Below the pieces are notes generated by a model, which did not search any database, had not been told where the DNA came from, and saw nothing but the letters and a program-made list of their open reading frames with translations. From assembly GCF_040939455.1 (NCBI RefSeq), contig NC_134129.1, positions 16,316,001 through 16,380,000 on the forward strand: 64,000 nucleotides of DNA, given 5' to 3'. The stretch comes from Microcebus murinus. Lineage: Eukaryota > Chordata > Mammalia > Primates > Cheirogaleidae. Positions 51,290 to 63,898 of the stretch are shown here, in pieces (the stretch's first letter is position 1; the number at the start of each line of letters is the position of its first letter). Both the position numbers and the translations under genes were made by a program.

Positions 51290-51432
51290 CTCTATGTAAC
51301 AATCCCACTTACAAATAAGAAAATCGAGGCTAAAAAGGGTTACGTGGCTTGTCTAAGGTTATACCCCTACTCATGCTGAAATTGATCTTAAACCTACAGC
51401 TTTCTAACTCTAAGCCTGTTTGTTCTCCACCC
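51290..51432 (-). mobile_element. MIR SINE, antisense, diverged
   Basis: cttacaaataagaaaatcga, aaaagggttacgtggcttgt, ctttctaactctaagcctgt. Confidence 0.7.
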
Positions 51433-52517
51433 CCAAGTGTACAAAAAATCTATTTAAAAATATGAAAGGTAATCTTAATTCATGAAAGGTTAGACTGTCA
51501 TTCTGTCTCTGTGTTTATATTTCTAGCACAAGGGCTGATATAGCATATTCTATAAATATTTTTTGAATGAAATGAAACACAAGTATGGGGTGTCATTTAC
51601 ACAATATGTCATATGCCAATGTCTAATACAGCTTTGATTCAGTGAGATTACTTTGCAGGCATCACATTCTGTTGTAATTTTGATGTCTCCTTTTCTACCA
51701 CACCTGCCTAAAAACCTACAGTGATACTGATTTTGACTCTGGAAGAGTTATATTCCTTTCATTGCTTAATCATCGCATCTTTTAAGAGTTTCGATATTCT
51801 AGCAGAATATAAACTTAAAGAATTATTTTCTCCCAATAGCAACTGATAGTCAGAAAGAAAAAAAAAATAAAAAAAAAAAAGAATTATTTTTAAGGGAAAA
51901 GCTATAAGTGATAAATGGACAATAAACATGACCTAGAGTGTCTTAATAGTGAAGATGTGATGTAGCTAAAGTGGATTGCAAAGTGCCATACTCCATGGCC
52001 CTGTACTTCAGAGTGCAGCTCTTCCAGAAATCTTCAGGTCTGCCTGTGTTATATCACTGGTCACCTAAGCAGTTTTTATGAAAGTTGTAGACACAGGACT
52101 CAGGAGGGACGTTAGGTGTTCTGGATTTGAATTGTTGAAGGTTGAATTAAATCCACATTTTATGGAACAATACGTCATAATTCACTTTTATTTAGCAATA
52201 AGATTTATATAGATATCCCTAGATGCTTACACTACTATTTTATAAGGCATTTTCCAGAGACTGGATTATTGGAAAACCATCAGTCAATATATACTCAAAT
52301 GATTTTCTTAGTTTTTTATATTCTGAATCTCCTGTTAATAATCCCTTTGGGATTTATATAGCACCCTAGCGAAGTGTTTGCCGGAGTTCTTCTTTTACCT
52401 ATTTTCCTCTTTCCCCTGGATGCTGATAGTTAATTCCTTATCCCTAGTGGGGGCCAGCTCTCTGCCATCTTGGAAAAACTTATAGCATTATTGCCTACTG
52501 TTAAGAGCATCTCTTTT

Positions 52518-52854
52518 TTTTTTTTTTTTTTTTTTTTTTGAGACAGAGTCTCGCTTTGTTGCCCGGGCTAGAGTGAGTGCCGTGGCGTCAGCCTAGCTCA
52601 CAGCAACCTCAAACTCCTGGGCTCGAGTGATCCTTCTGCCTCAGCCTCCCGGGTAGCTGGGACTACAGGCATGCGCCACCATGCCCGGCTAATTTTTTAT
52701 ATATATATCAGTTGGCCAATTAATTTCTTTCTATTTATAGTAGAGACGGGGTCTCGCTCTTGCTCAGGCTGGTTTTGAACTCCTGACCTTGAGCAATCCG
52801 CCCGCCTCGGCCTCCCAAGAGCTAGGATTACAGGCGTGAGCCACAGCGCCGGCC
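52518..52854 (-). mobile_element. Alu SINE, antisense, with target duplication
   Basis: Identical 15-bp duplication aagagcatctctttt at 52503-52517 and 52855-52869. The right end is slightly decayed (agcgccggcc). Confidence 0.97.
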
Positions 52855-52908
52855 AAGAGCATCTCTTTTAACTTGGTATCTCCTAGCTCTCTTCTCTTCC
52901 CTTTAAAT

Positions 52909-53192
52909 CAGTGGTCCCCAACCTTTTTGGCACCAGAGACTAGTTTCATGGAAGAGAATTTTTCCACTGAGAGTGGATGGGGCAGTGGGCAGGGGGGCGG
53001 AGCTCCGGCGGTGACGTAAGCAACGGGGCGTGGCTACGAATACAGATGAAGCTATGCTCACTCCCTGTCCCACTGCTCACCTCCTGCTGTGTGCCCTGCA
53101 CCCCTTCTTATGTTTCATGGAATGCAATTTTTCCACGGATTTGGGGGGCAGGGACAGGCCCAGCTCTGTGGCCCAGGGGTTGGGGAACACAG
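52909..53192 (+). mobile_element. MER30-like hAT-Charlie element with 8-bp target duplication
   Basis: Starts cagtggtccccaaccttttt, ggcaccagagactagtttca; contains gcggagctccggcggtgacg and cagatgaagctatgctcact; ends ggcccaggggttggggaaca-cag. Flanked by ctttaaat (52901-52908) and ctttaaaa (53193-53200), an 8-bp hAT duplication with one mismatch. Family name by recall. Confidence 0.85.
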
Positions 53193-53409
53193 CTTTAAAA
53201 AATCATCAAAGACACAAAGTTGCCTTTCTTGAGCGAATTTTTAAGCTTTACAAATCTGGAAGATTTATCTCTCATCCCTGAATGACTATAGTGGCATAAT
53301 ATGGCAGAAGATGGTATTGCACCTTTGCGTAACTACCCTCCAGAAATGAATAGCATGCAAAGTGGTCATGAGCCCATGGTCTCTGTGCCCATGATGGCTG
53401 TGATGGGGT

Positions 53410-53637
53410 TAGGCCATAGTAAAGATTGGAGGTGCGGTGGTTAGGCACGCCTGTGTTTGAGTTACTGACCCCTGGGCCTAGGCGAGTCCCTCTACATAAA
53501 TTTCAGTTGTCTCCTCTGTAAAACGAGAATAAGGATAGTGCTCATCCCATAGGGTTGGTGTGAAGATCAAAGGAGATACAGGACTTGTGGAGCCAGAGCT
53601 TGCCACACTTCAGTGCTCCATGATTGTTAAATATTAG
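53410..53637 (+). mobile_element. MIR SINE, sense
   Basis: gcacgcctgtgtttgagtta, tttcagttgtctcctctgta, aaacgagaataaggatagtg, catagggttggtgtgaagat. Confidence 0.85.
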
Positions 53638-53762
53638 GTTCTATTTGTAAGTTCCATGAGAGCAGGGTTCTGGTCTGTTTTATTTATAACTTCAACCTCA
53701 GTACCTAAGGAGGTACCCATTGTAGGTTCACAGATAGCTGTTGAATAAGTGAATGAATGGTT
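53638..53762 (+). mobile_element. L2 LINE 3' end
   Basis: gtaagttccatgagagcagg, gttctggtctgttttattta, ctcagtacctaaggaggtac, tgttgaataagtgaatgaat. Confidence 0.8.
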
Positions 53763-54924
53763 ATGAAAAACTCCATTATAGAATCCCACTGCCATAGTCA
53801 GTATTCTTTCTTCATCCCAAGTCACAAGCAGTAGATATTTTCATTCAAGCTCATTTCTTTCCTATCTGGACCTTATGGTCCTTTACTATACCCTCTTTTT
53901 ACGTATTTATTTAGCCAAAACTAAAGTTCTAACAATACAGAGCTAAGACTTAATCTCCACCCTCATGGAGCTTCTACCTTATGGGGAGAAACAAGTAAAG
54001 GGACAAGTTGCCTCCTGAAGAAATGTCACCTCCTGGTTACCTTTCATTCTTCATTCTATCTCTTGTGGCACGTTCAGTGAGTTCAGTGTGTGCATTGTCT
54101 AAAAATTGTTGTCATGCATGATTTAAATTCAACAGAAAGCCCAACTGTTTGTGGGAGGATGTTTGTTTTGAGTTTCTTATTTTTTTGTTTTGTTGCCAAA
54201 AATAGTTCTCACTTGTCATCTCTTCTTTTTGACTGGTGTCCAGTAGAACTGCAGATACAGAGCAACAGATGGTTGGGAAGATAGTTTTGCAATGTCCCTT
54301 GGGACTAGTATAATCCCATTTGCCACCCGGCCATCACAGTTTCTGACAAACTTTCAAAGCTTATCCAGCTTGTTTTCCATTGCAAAACCATACAGCGCTT
54401 GGAAGTCACCATAGCATATTTTATTATTACCAAGGCAAAGTTCTGGCTGTTGTAGCTCTCTGTAGAAAACGCAAATATGTCATACATATTGGCACAGATG
54501 TCTTTAAAATCAATTTTCTTTTCATGGTTGAGCATGTTTTGAAATGCTGAAAGAGAAATATGTTTAGTGTAACTCCACATCATTAGAAATGATGGCAAGC
54601 AATGGTGTTCTGTGAATTAATAATACCAGTATCTAGTACAGATGGAGATTCCAAAACTAATTTTAAAATATGGAAATTCTACAGACAGATAGACTGTCTA
54701 GAAATGGCCCTAATTTCTATCCCCTGGCAAGAAATTGGTCAGATTTATTTTGATGGCTTTTCAAGCAATTTTTTCCTAACTTGTATAGAAAAAACAATCT
54801 TTTGTCTCATAACAAAATTAATTGGTGTCTTCTGGCTATGAAATCTTTAATTTGCCCATTCCTAGATATTTGTTGGTTTTATAACTATAGAATTAAACAG
54901 AGAAATTTTTACTTTTGTGCTAAA

Positions 54925-55050
54925 AGAATTGTAAGGCAGTGCCCTCATGAACTAATCGCCTACCAAAAGCTCCGTTTCTTAATACTGTCACATTGGAAAT
55001 TAGGATCTCAACATATGAATTTGGGGGGACACAAACATTCAATCTATAAC
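54925..55050 (-). mobile_element. MaLR LTR 5' fragment, antisense
   Basis: tgccctcatgaactaatcgc, taccaaaagctccgtttctt, aatactgtcacattggaaat, atatgaatttggggggacac, aaacattcaatctataaca: the antisense start of an MLT1/MST-type LTR. Confidence 0.8.
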
Positions 55051-56332
55051 ATCCTACCCCTGGCCCCCAAAATTGACATTCTTCAGACATTCGGTACATC
55101 CCAGCAGCCCCCAAAGTCTCAACACATTCTAGCATCAACCCTAAAATCTAAAGTTTCATCTAAATGTCATCTAGATCAGATATAAGTGAGACTCAAGGCA
55201 TGTTTCATCCTGAGGCAAATTGCTCTCCAACTGTGAGCCTGTGAAACCAAACTAGTTATGTGCTTCCAAGATACAAACGGTAGGACAGGCATAGAATAGA
55301 CATTTCCATTCCAAAAGAGAGAAACAGGAAAGAAGAGAGGGGTAACAGATCTGACATAAGTCCAAACTATAAGGCAAGCTCCATGAGATCTGAAGGCTTG
55401 AGAAAAATCCTCTTTGGTTGAATGCTCCTTCCGGGCCCCTGGGGCGGGGTCCTGCCCCTGTAGCTCCCTCAGGCTGGGCTTGGGCCACCCAGGCTTCAGG
55501 CAGCTCTGTCCCCCCATGGCCTTGGACAGCTTTGGTGTCACAATTTTGGGTGTGAGCCATGTGGCTTGTTATAAGTGAGGTGATGAGACCACGGAGCAGC
55601 CCTCGTGATCTCTGAATCCCCCTTGAGGTCATTCTGCCATTGCCTTGGGGGATCCTTCCTGGCTTCTGTTGAGATGGCTGTCCCATCCTAATCTCCGCTT
55701 CAAATAGCGGCTTGGCCACACCCTTTGTGTCCTCTTGTTTTGCAATGTGAATAGTAGGCTGAGAATTTTCTAAATCTTTATGTTCTGCTTTTTTTTTCTG
55801 CTTAACAATTCTATCTTCAAGGCATTTCTCTCATTTCTCGTTTTACTATAAGCAGTAAGAAGGAGCCAAGCCTCTCTGTCAGCGCTTTGCTTCGAAATAG
55901 CCTCAGTTAAATATCCAGTTTCATTGTCCACAAGTTCTGCCTTCCACAAAGCACTAGAACGTTGGACACAATTCAGTCAAGTTCCTTACTGCTTTATAAC
56001 AAGGATGACCTTTCCTCCGATTTCTAATAACACATTCCTCTTTTCCATCTGAGACCTCAGCAGAATGGCTCTTCCCATCCATATTTCTACCAACATGCTC
56101 TTCATGATTACTTAGATATTCTCCTTAGATAAGTTTGAGGCTTTCTCTATAGCTCTTTTCTTTTCTTTCTGAGCCATCACCAGAATCACCTATAAGATTT
56201 TGTTCATGGCAATCTGGACATTTTCCAGAGTGCACTTCAAAACTCTTACAGCCTCTACCCCTCACCTAGTTCCAAAGCTGCTCCCACATTTTTAGATATT
56301 TGTTATAACAGCATCCCACTCCTGGCACCAAA
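55051..56332 (-). mobile_element. MaLR internal region (THE1/MST-int-like), antisense
   Basis: Follows the internal MaLR sequence in antisense: cccccaaagtctcaacacat, gtgcttccaagatacaaacg, ggacaggcatagaatagaca, gatctgacataagtccaaac, then a GC-rich block (ctccctcaggctgggcttgg, ccatggccttggacagcttt), and finally cacctagttccaaagctgct and ctcctggcaccaaaatctat near the 5' end. Frames across it (for example 55719-55252) are broken and carry no intact protein. Confidence 0.75.
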
Positions 56333-56858
56333 ATCTATATTAGTCAGTATTCTCCAGAGAAGTAGAACTAACAGGATATATATTGAGAGAGAGAGAGAGA
56401 CAGATGGAGATTTATTATAAGAGATTGGCTCATGCAGTTATAGAGGCTAAGAAATCCCACAGCCTGCTATCAGTAAGTTGGAGGCCCAGGAAAGCCAGTG
56501 GTATAATTCCAGTCCAAACCTGGAGGCCTGAGAACCAGGGGAATCAATGGTTTAAGTCCCAGTCTGAGTCTGAAGCTCTGAGAACCAGGAGCACTGATGT
56601 CTGCCGGAGGGGAGTGTGGATGTCTCAGCTGAGGCAGAGAGCAAATTTGGTCTTCTGTCTTTTGTTCTGTTCCGGACCCCAGTGGATTAGATTATGGCCT
56701 CTTTCGTTGGTGAGGGCGGTTTTCTTTACTCCTTCTACCAACTCAATGCTAATCACTTCTGCAAAAACCCTCACAGACACGAACCTAGAAATAATGCTTT
56801 GCCAGCTCTCTGGGCATCCCTTAGCCCAGTCAAGTTGACACATAAAATTAACCAACCG
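56333..56858 (-). mobile_element. LTR-like unit, antisense, related to 60364-60930
   Basis: attagtcagtattctccaga and ggagatttattataagagat to gcccagtcaagttgacacat. The reverse complement matches the solo LTR at 60364, for example tgacttgactgggct-type text and gatgcccagagagctgg. A (GA)n tract lies at 56384-56400. It abuts L1M on the right. Confidence 0.75.
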
Positions 56859-57830
56859 TTCTCCAAAGAAGATGACCGGAAGCACATGAAAAGATGTTCA
56901 GCTTCATTAGCCACTAGGGAAATGCAAATCAAAATCACAGTGAGATACCACTTCACACCCAGTAGGATGGCCATAATAATAATTTTAAAAGACCAATGAC
57001 AAGTATTGATGAGGATGTAGAGAAATTGGAACCTTCATACATTGCTGGCAGAAATGTAAAATAGTCCGGCCACTTTGGAAAATGGTTTGGCGGTTCCTTA
57101 GAAAGTTGAACGTAGGGTTACCATACAACCCAGCAGTTCTGCTCCTATACCCAAGAGAACTGAGGATGTATGTTCATACAAAAACTTATACATGAATTTC
57201 ACAGCAGTATTATTAAATAATAAATATCTAACATTAATAAAAAATTTAATGAAAAAATTAAATAATATCTCAGAATTAGAAACAACCCAAATGTTTATCA
57301 GTAAATGAATGGGGGTTTAACAGAATGTTGTATCCATACAATATTTAGTCATGAAAATAGAATCAATACTAATAAACGCTACAGCATGGATGAACCTTGA
57401 AATGCTAAATGAAAAAAGCCAGACACAAAAAGCTACTTATTTTATGATTCCATTTATATGAATTGTCCATAATAGTCAAATCTATAGAGACAGAAAGATG
57501 ATTAGTGGTTGCCAGAGCATTGGGATGGGCAGAAGAGGGGTGGGGAGGCAGGGAAGAAGGGAGGGAGATATATTGATATATATTGAGAGACAGACAGACA
57601 GAGATTTATTATAAGAGATTGGCTCATGTGGAACGACCACCAATGAGTCTGGATTTCTTTAAGGGGTAATTTAAATGTTCTGGAATTATATAGTGGTGAC
57701 AGCTGTACAATCTTTTGAATACGATAAAAATCCACTGAATTGCACACTTTAAAGTGATGAATTTCATGGTATGTGAATTATGTCTCAATTTTTAAAAATC
57801 AATACAGAAAATTTATAAAGATCAATGAAC
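56859..57830 (+). mobile_element. L1M 3' region, sense
   Basis: ttctccaaagaagatgaccg, aatgcaaatcaaaatcacag, tgagataccacttcacaccc, ttgctggcagaaatgtaaaa, acccagcagttctgctccta, ggatgaaccttgaaatgcta, gattccatttatatgaattg, tggttgccagagcattggga, actgaattgcacactttaaa. It has two foreign insertions: an AT-rich patch at about 57205-57270 and the LTR-derived piece at 57575-57628. Confidence 0.88.
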
Positions 57831-58723
57831 GAATTAAAAGTCATCCTGACATAGCAATGTAATAATCATCCAGAGTTCTTATTTTCCCCATAAGTTCTTA
57901 TAAAAAGGTAAAATTGCTTAAGAATATGAGTTGTTTATAACAACAAATATTCCTCCCAGGATATGAAAGATAGATTATACAGAAGTCATCTAGACTTTGT
58001 TCACCCACACACTAAGATAATGGCCTGAAATTCTGTTTCCTATGTGCTCAAGTGTAGATTTAATCATGGGTTGCATTTTTGGGATATTAGGAGGTAGGTT
58101 GTAGTTTATAATAAGTAATTGAAATAACGTACTGGATAATACATGAAGCTGGAATTATCACATACTTAATGTATTTCATCTACTCTAAGATGCACGATTT
58201 TTTTTTTCAAATATTAACATTTTAGGGATGTATTTTACAATTGATGTGTTTGGGTTTGATGAGATATGGCAGTTTTGTGTTGCGTGTGGTTGCTTTAAAT
58301 GCCTCTCTCGAGTGGTTAGCAATACAAAATTAACTTTACTATTCCCCGAACGGCTATTTATATGAAAATATCATTGCCAGTAGACCCCCAGTGATATGTT
58401 TATTTTGAGGTTTTGAAACCTGGTTGTTGACATATCTCCTAATTACATAAAATGTAGTTCTCAGAGGTTAAATGAAGGCTTCCCACATACTCTCCCTGTC
58501 TTTTTGTATTATGAGTACTAAGATTAATTGCCTTGCTTTATTTCTTTATGGGCCAGAGAAAGAAAGGCCTATCAACGTGGTATAGCTGCTTATTCCCATC
58601 TGTTCTTTTGAGTCACTTCAAGGAGAAAGCTGATCTTTGAAATAATCAGGCATTTTTAAAATCCTGTTTATACATAGGTTATCTTCATTTGCAACTTTTA
58701 GTATAAAGTCTTCAATGTTTATC

Positions 58724-58946
58724 CAGGGGTCCTCAAAGTTTTTAAACAGGGGGCCAGGTCACTGTCCCCCAGACCGTTGGAGGCCGTTGGAGAGTGGGGA
58801 CGCACATTCCACGCATGCGCACTGTGGGCCCGGGACGAGTCGGCTGCTAAGCAGGACAGGCAGCGGCGGCAAAAACACCCAGTGGGCCAGATAAATGTCC
58901 TTGGCAGGCCGCATGTGGCCCGTGGGCCATAGTTTGAGGACCCCTG
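58724..58946 (+). mobile_element. hAT-like nonautonomous element, copy C
   Basis: caggggtcctcaaagttttt at the left and gtttgaggacccctg at the right, a 14-16-bp inverted repeat. It has the GC-rich core shared with copy A (cgagtcggctgctaagcagg) plus a small duplication (gaccgttggaggccgttgga). No 8-bp target duplication is obvious at this copy. Confidence 0.8.
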
Positions 58947-59697
58947 TATAGACTATAATTTAATAGTTTTTATTGCTCAATCATGTTCTAATTATACCAA
59001 AATATCCTATAATACAACAAAATTAAAGTTTTGCTCAAGTATCTCCTCTGAGGCCTTTTGAACCAGAAGGTCTTAGATTTCCGAGTAGAGATTGGGGAAA
59101 CATTATTATAACACCATAGTTTACAAAATGTTTGTTTTACCCCTAAACACAGAGTGAACCTGGTAATTACAAACGGTGATATTTCTTAAAAAATCTAAAC
59201 GTGAGATGAAAGCTCAGTATACTTAGGCTAAGAAGCCTAATAATTTTCATTATTAGAACACTTGGTCCTGTGTGATGGCATCCTTTTACAAAGGCAAAGC
59301 TTCACCAATATCACCTTAAACAAATATATTAATCCTCACCATGTGTCTATAGGTGCGATACAACAGGCATAACTATTCCCACAGTGAAGAAAGGAATTTC
59401 TTCATGTATATATTAAAATGTATATTCATCATATAAATCTTCTTATATGTGTTTTCTGTATAGCACAGACATGTATATGCCATAAAGCCATCAAACATCC
59501 CCTGCCTGGAGTCTTAGCTCAATGGTGATTTGTAACAGACAGAGTGACTTTCTCATGCTTTGGGTTGAGGAGTTGAAATTGACCAGCTTATAAAGCACAG
59601 TGTAAAGGGAGTGTAAGCATTTAGTAAGAGTCTAATAATCTCCATGCCAGGACCCATATAATGGCAATTATTGCGTGCTTTGAATACTCTTACTTTT

Positions 59698-60023
59698 TTT
59701 TTTTTGAGACAGAGTCCCGCTTTGTTGCCCAGGCTTAGAGTGAGTGCCGTGGCGTCAGCCTAGCTCACAGCAACCTTCAACTCCTGGGCTCAAGCGATCC
59801 TCCTGCCTCAGCCTCCTGAGTAGCTGGGATTACAGGCATGCGCCACCATGCCCAGCTAATTTTTTCTATATATATTAGTTGTCAATTAATTTCTTTCTAT
59901 TTATAGTAGAGACGGGGTCTTGCTCTTGCTCAGGCTGGTTTCCAACTCCTGACCTTGAGCAATCCTCCCACCTTGGCCTCCCAGAGTGCTAGGATTACAG
60001 GCATGAGCCACTGTGCCCGGCCT
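59698..60023 (-). mobile_element. Alu SINE, antisense, with target duplication
   Basis: Identical 13-bp duplication tactcttactttt at 59685-59697 and 60024-60036. Confidence 0.97.
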
Positions 60024-60363
60024 TACTCTTACTTTTTAGTTTGGATTCTTGTTGTCAAAAAACCTTTTGGGCAGTAGGACGACCACATGCACTGGACAAT
60101 CTCTCCTTTCCCACTTTCTTATCAGGACTCTTCAGACCCCCTTCTGATGAAGGAGGAGTAACCCTTTGACAGCAGGGACAGCCACAGGAGATCAATAAAT
60201 GGTCAGTGCTGTATCTACCCAGTTCCCTCTTTGTAGGCATTATAGCCAGGATGGTCCACATAGACCAATCGCAGGGTTTCCCATGACAAACCCATTTCAA
60301 ACCCAAGATCATGCAGTGTTCTTGCTTGATTTACACCTCATTCTATGTTCCATCTTAACTCAG

Positions 60364-60930
60364 TGTGATGATTATTTTATGTGTCAGCTTGACTGGGCTA
60401 TGGGATGCCCAGAGAGCTGGTAAAGCATCATTCCTGTTTTTGTTTTGTTTTGTTTTGTTTTCTAGTCAAATTTAGCAGTGGGGGGTTGAGTCGTTTCTGG
60501 GTCTGTCTGTTAGCATTTGGCCTGGTGGACTGAGTAAAGGAGGTGACTCTCACTGCTCGGGGTGGCCTTCACCCAATCCTTCAAGAGCCTGGACAGAACA
60601 AAACCTCTCTCTGCTCATGTTGGGCCGTCTATCTTCTCCTGGCCTTGGATATCGGTACTCCTGGTTCCTGGCCTTTCAGACCCAGGCTGGTACTTACACC
60701 TGAACTCCCCACCCTCCCCCATCCCTCACCTTGATTCTGGGGCCTTCGGATTGAAACGGAATCATACCACAGCTTTCCTGTTCTCTAGCTTGCACATGGC
60801 AGATTGCCATGGCAGAGGACTTCTCGGCCTCTGTAATCACATGGGCCAATTCTTGTACTAGATCTCCTCTGATATGTATCTGTATATATAGCCTGTTGGT
60901 CTGTCTCCCTGGAGAAGGCTAACTGATACA
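60364..60930 (+). mobile_element. Solo LTR with 5-bp target duplication
   Basis: Begins TGtgatgattattttatg and ends gaaggctaactgataCA, flanked by ctcag at 60359-60363 and 60931-60935. TG...CA ends plus an identical 5-bp duplication define an LTR-retroelement LTR. Length 567 bp including a (TTTTG)n expansion at about 60437-60461. The family was not named with confidence. Confidence 0.88.
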
Positions 60931-60994
60931 CTCAGTGAGTACAAGGAAAAGGATGGGTCCCAGCCATTGGACACACTGATGCTTTTTATTGCAT

Positions 60995-61165
60995 TAGTCA
61001 GTACAGCATTGTGGGCAAGAATCAGATCACATGGGTTCGTATTCTGATCCCACTGTTTATTGACTATGTGACTTTGGGCAAGTTATTGAATCTCTCTGTA
61101 CCTGAGTATTCTTATCAGTAATGTGGGGCTAGCAATCATACCTTCCTTTTCGCATTAGTATCATA
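60995..61165 (+). mobile_element. MIR SINE, sense
   Basis: cagcattgtgggcaagaatc, cacatgggttcgtattctga, gtgactttgggcaagttatt, gaatctctctgtacctgagt. Confidence 0.88.
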
Positions 61166-61499
61166 ATTATGTCAAATTACAAACGTGAACCACTTAGAAC
61201 ATTATCAGCACATAACGAAAATGCACAAGGAAATGCTTCTTGATTTGTCGTAGAAGGCAGGCCTTCTAATTTATACCCTGCTGTTGAGATAGATAAGCAC
61301 ATAATGTGCAGTTTTAAAATTATAGATTGGCTCTTTGTCAAAATGAAACCTTTAACATTGGACTCTGCCACAAATTGTTCCTTGATTAATTATGGCTGCT
61401 CTCTTTCCATTTTTAGAAGTAAAATAGATTTCTGACCTATGAATGTTTTAGTAATTTGTATTATTTGCTACAAAAAAAAAGTACATTGAGCTTAAAGGC

Positions 61500-61705
61500 A
61501 ACTTAGTATAGTAGAAAGAATATGAGCTTGGGAGATATAAAGACCTGGTTTTAAAATTGTATTCCTTCATCTACCTGCTTTGTGATTCCTAGCAAGTACT
61601 TAACCTCTCTGAGCCTCCGTTCCTTGTCTATAAAATGAGACTGATATGGCAATTGGTCTATCTTAGTTTAAGACAAATGATGGTATTCAAAAAACTGCTC
61701 CTATA
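61500..61705 (+). mobile_element. MIR SINE, sense
   Basis: gtagaaagaatatgagcttg, gacctggttttaaaattgta, tgtgattcctagcaagtact, taacctctctgagcctccgt, tataaaatgagactgatatg. Confidence 0.85.
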
Positions 61706-62564
61706 ATTTAACCAATAGCTATTGCTGGTTGACCATGCAAAGGATTTAGAAAAGTCAACAAAGTCTGATGATGATTCTAGTGGTATTGATTTTGTGATGT
61801 TCTATAATATGCTGGAGCTGATCGTAGTATACCAAGCTCTCATGTAGAATTCTGATCTGAAAAGCAAGCCAGAACAGTTTTATCACGAAGAAAAGTGCTG
61901 CATATCTGAGATATAAAATCCCATAAACTAATAACAACAGCTTATGTGGCCTAATGCAAGTTACTTAAGTGTTCCATGGCTCATTCTTGACCTGGGAGTA
62001 TTGGACAAGATGACCTATTAAATATTCATTATTATCATTAGAAATAAATGCTCATGAATCCAAGAAAGACAGAATAAGCTTTTAATTCAGCAAAGATGAT
62101 TGAGCATTTGTCAAACTAGGGTATAAATATTAATTATTACTGAAATTTCCCATGGTTTGTTGAGAAAAAGAGAAGTGAACATTAGATCTTAAACTGAAAT
62201 ATGACCCATTCAACACAATCCAACACTTAAAGGAATCAAATCAATAAAGTTTTGAAAGCGCTGATCTAATGTTGAAATAACTTCGTGTGGAAAACTTCTA
62301 TGGTTGTTATTTTTCCTGTCACACTGTGATTTCTTAAAATTAAATGTGCTTACACTTTGGCTGATGACCTATATATGTGCCCTCCAAAGCTAGATTTTCT
62401 TGGAAGAACAAAGGAATGTTCTTGGTTACAGAAAGAAAATAAAATGTAAGTTCTATGATGATGCCATTGTGTACTCAAATGATACACACCTTATAACTAA
62501 ACTGTATTCCTAGACCTTTTCTTGGTATATTTTGAGCAGTATACAAAATGCCTTCTGGTGCATT

Positions 62565-62880
62565 TTGTTGTGTTTTGTTTTGTTATGTTATATTTTTGAG
62601 ATGGAGTCTAGCTCTGTTGCCCTGGTTAGGGTGCAGTGCAGATATCATAGCTCATAGCAACCTCAAGCTCCCTTGGCTGAAGCGATCCTCCTGCCTCAGC
62701 CTCCTGAGTAGCTGGGACTACAGGCCTGCGCCATGACACCTGGCTAATTTTTCTATTTTTAGTAGAGACGGGGTCTTGCTCTTGCTCAGGCTGGTCTCCA
62801 ACTCCTAGCCTCATGCAATCCTCCTGCCTTGGCCTCCCAGAGTGCTAGGATTACAGGTATGAGCCACCTGTCTGGCCTGT
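62565..62880 (-). mobile_element. Older Alu, antisense
   Basis: Tail (TTTTG)n, then gagatggagtctagctctgt; cagtgcagatatcatagctc in place of the usual gtggc; short linker ctatttttagtagagacggg without ttggccaattaattt. tgcattt occurs at both flanks (near 62561 and 62881) as a possible target duplication. Confidence 0.92.
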
Positions 62881-62964
62881 TGCATTTAAATCAGGACAAT
62901 TACCAAGCCTATTGTTTCTATTCTGCTGCTGAAGGAAGAAATGCTTTGTTCTAAAAACAAGGAA

Positions 62965-63325
62965 GACCAGGTGTGGTGGCTCACACCTGTCATCCTAGCA
63001 CTTTGGGAGGTGGAGGAGGGAGGATTGCTCAAGGTCAGGAGTTCAAAACCAGCCTAAGCAAGAGTGAGACCCCTGTCTCTACTAAAAATAGGAAGAAATT
63101 AATTGACCAACTAAAAAAATATATATACATATGTATATACACAAAAAACTAGCCGGGCACGGTGGCGCATGCCTGTAGTCCCAGCTACTCGGGAGGCTGA
63201 GGCAGGAGGATCGCTTGAGCCCAGGAGTTGGAGGTTGCTGTGAGCTAGGCTGACCCCACGGCACTCACTCTAGCCTGGGCAACAGAGTGAGACTCTGTCT
63301 CAAAAATAAATAAATAGATAAATAA
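62965..63325 (+). mobile_element. Alu SINE, sense, with target duplication
   Basis: gaccaggtgtggtggctcac to a tail of (AAAT)n. The flank taaaaacaaggaag recurs after the tail as taaaaacaagaaaag. Carries an AT-rich expanded linker (atatatatacatatgtatat). Confidence 0.93.
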
Positions 63326-63898
63326 AAACAAGAAAAGAAAAAGGCAAATGGCAGAAGAGCAGCCACTGGGTAAATGCTAGTGCAGGGGCAGCCTGCTCGG
63401 GGCCAGGGTAGGGAAAAGCGGGGGCGGGGGTGGCTCTTGCTCATCACCGTTTCAAGGCTCATTAAGTTTGATGCAGAATCATATTTCAGTGCTCAGCGTT
63501 GGCAGGTCCCTTTTCCCTCGAAGCTTTTCGTATGACTTCTTTTGCCACCGATTGGTCCTTCCACCTCATTTTCCTCTTAATATTTCACTATCACCTCTGC
63601 CTCTGACAGCTGCGGGGACCCAAGGCCAGCTAGATATCAGCACGCCGGCTCAGCCCCGGCGTGGCTTGGGAAGGAGCCGGACGAGAGCCAGGGAGCAGAG
63701 GCTTCTCGTAAATAACGTGCGCTCTTGTCAGGGGTTTCGGCCCTTGCAGAATGCTAACGTGTTTCCCTAGCAGATGGGGCCGCTCTGGCCTGCCATGCTG
63801 TCTTTTGAACTTCCTGTCCAGGGGGATGGTTTTCATCAGCCTTGATGCATTAGAGAACACCTACTTTATAAGACTGGATTTTTTTTGTTTTGTTTTTT

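Noticed and set aside
55176..55719. 121- and 155-codon minus-strand frames
   Set aside because: They lie in antisense MaLR internal sequence and are not an intact element protein.
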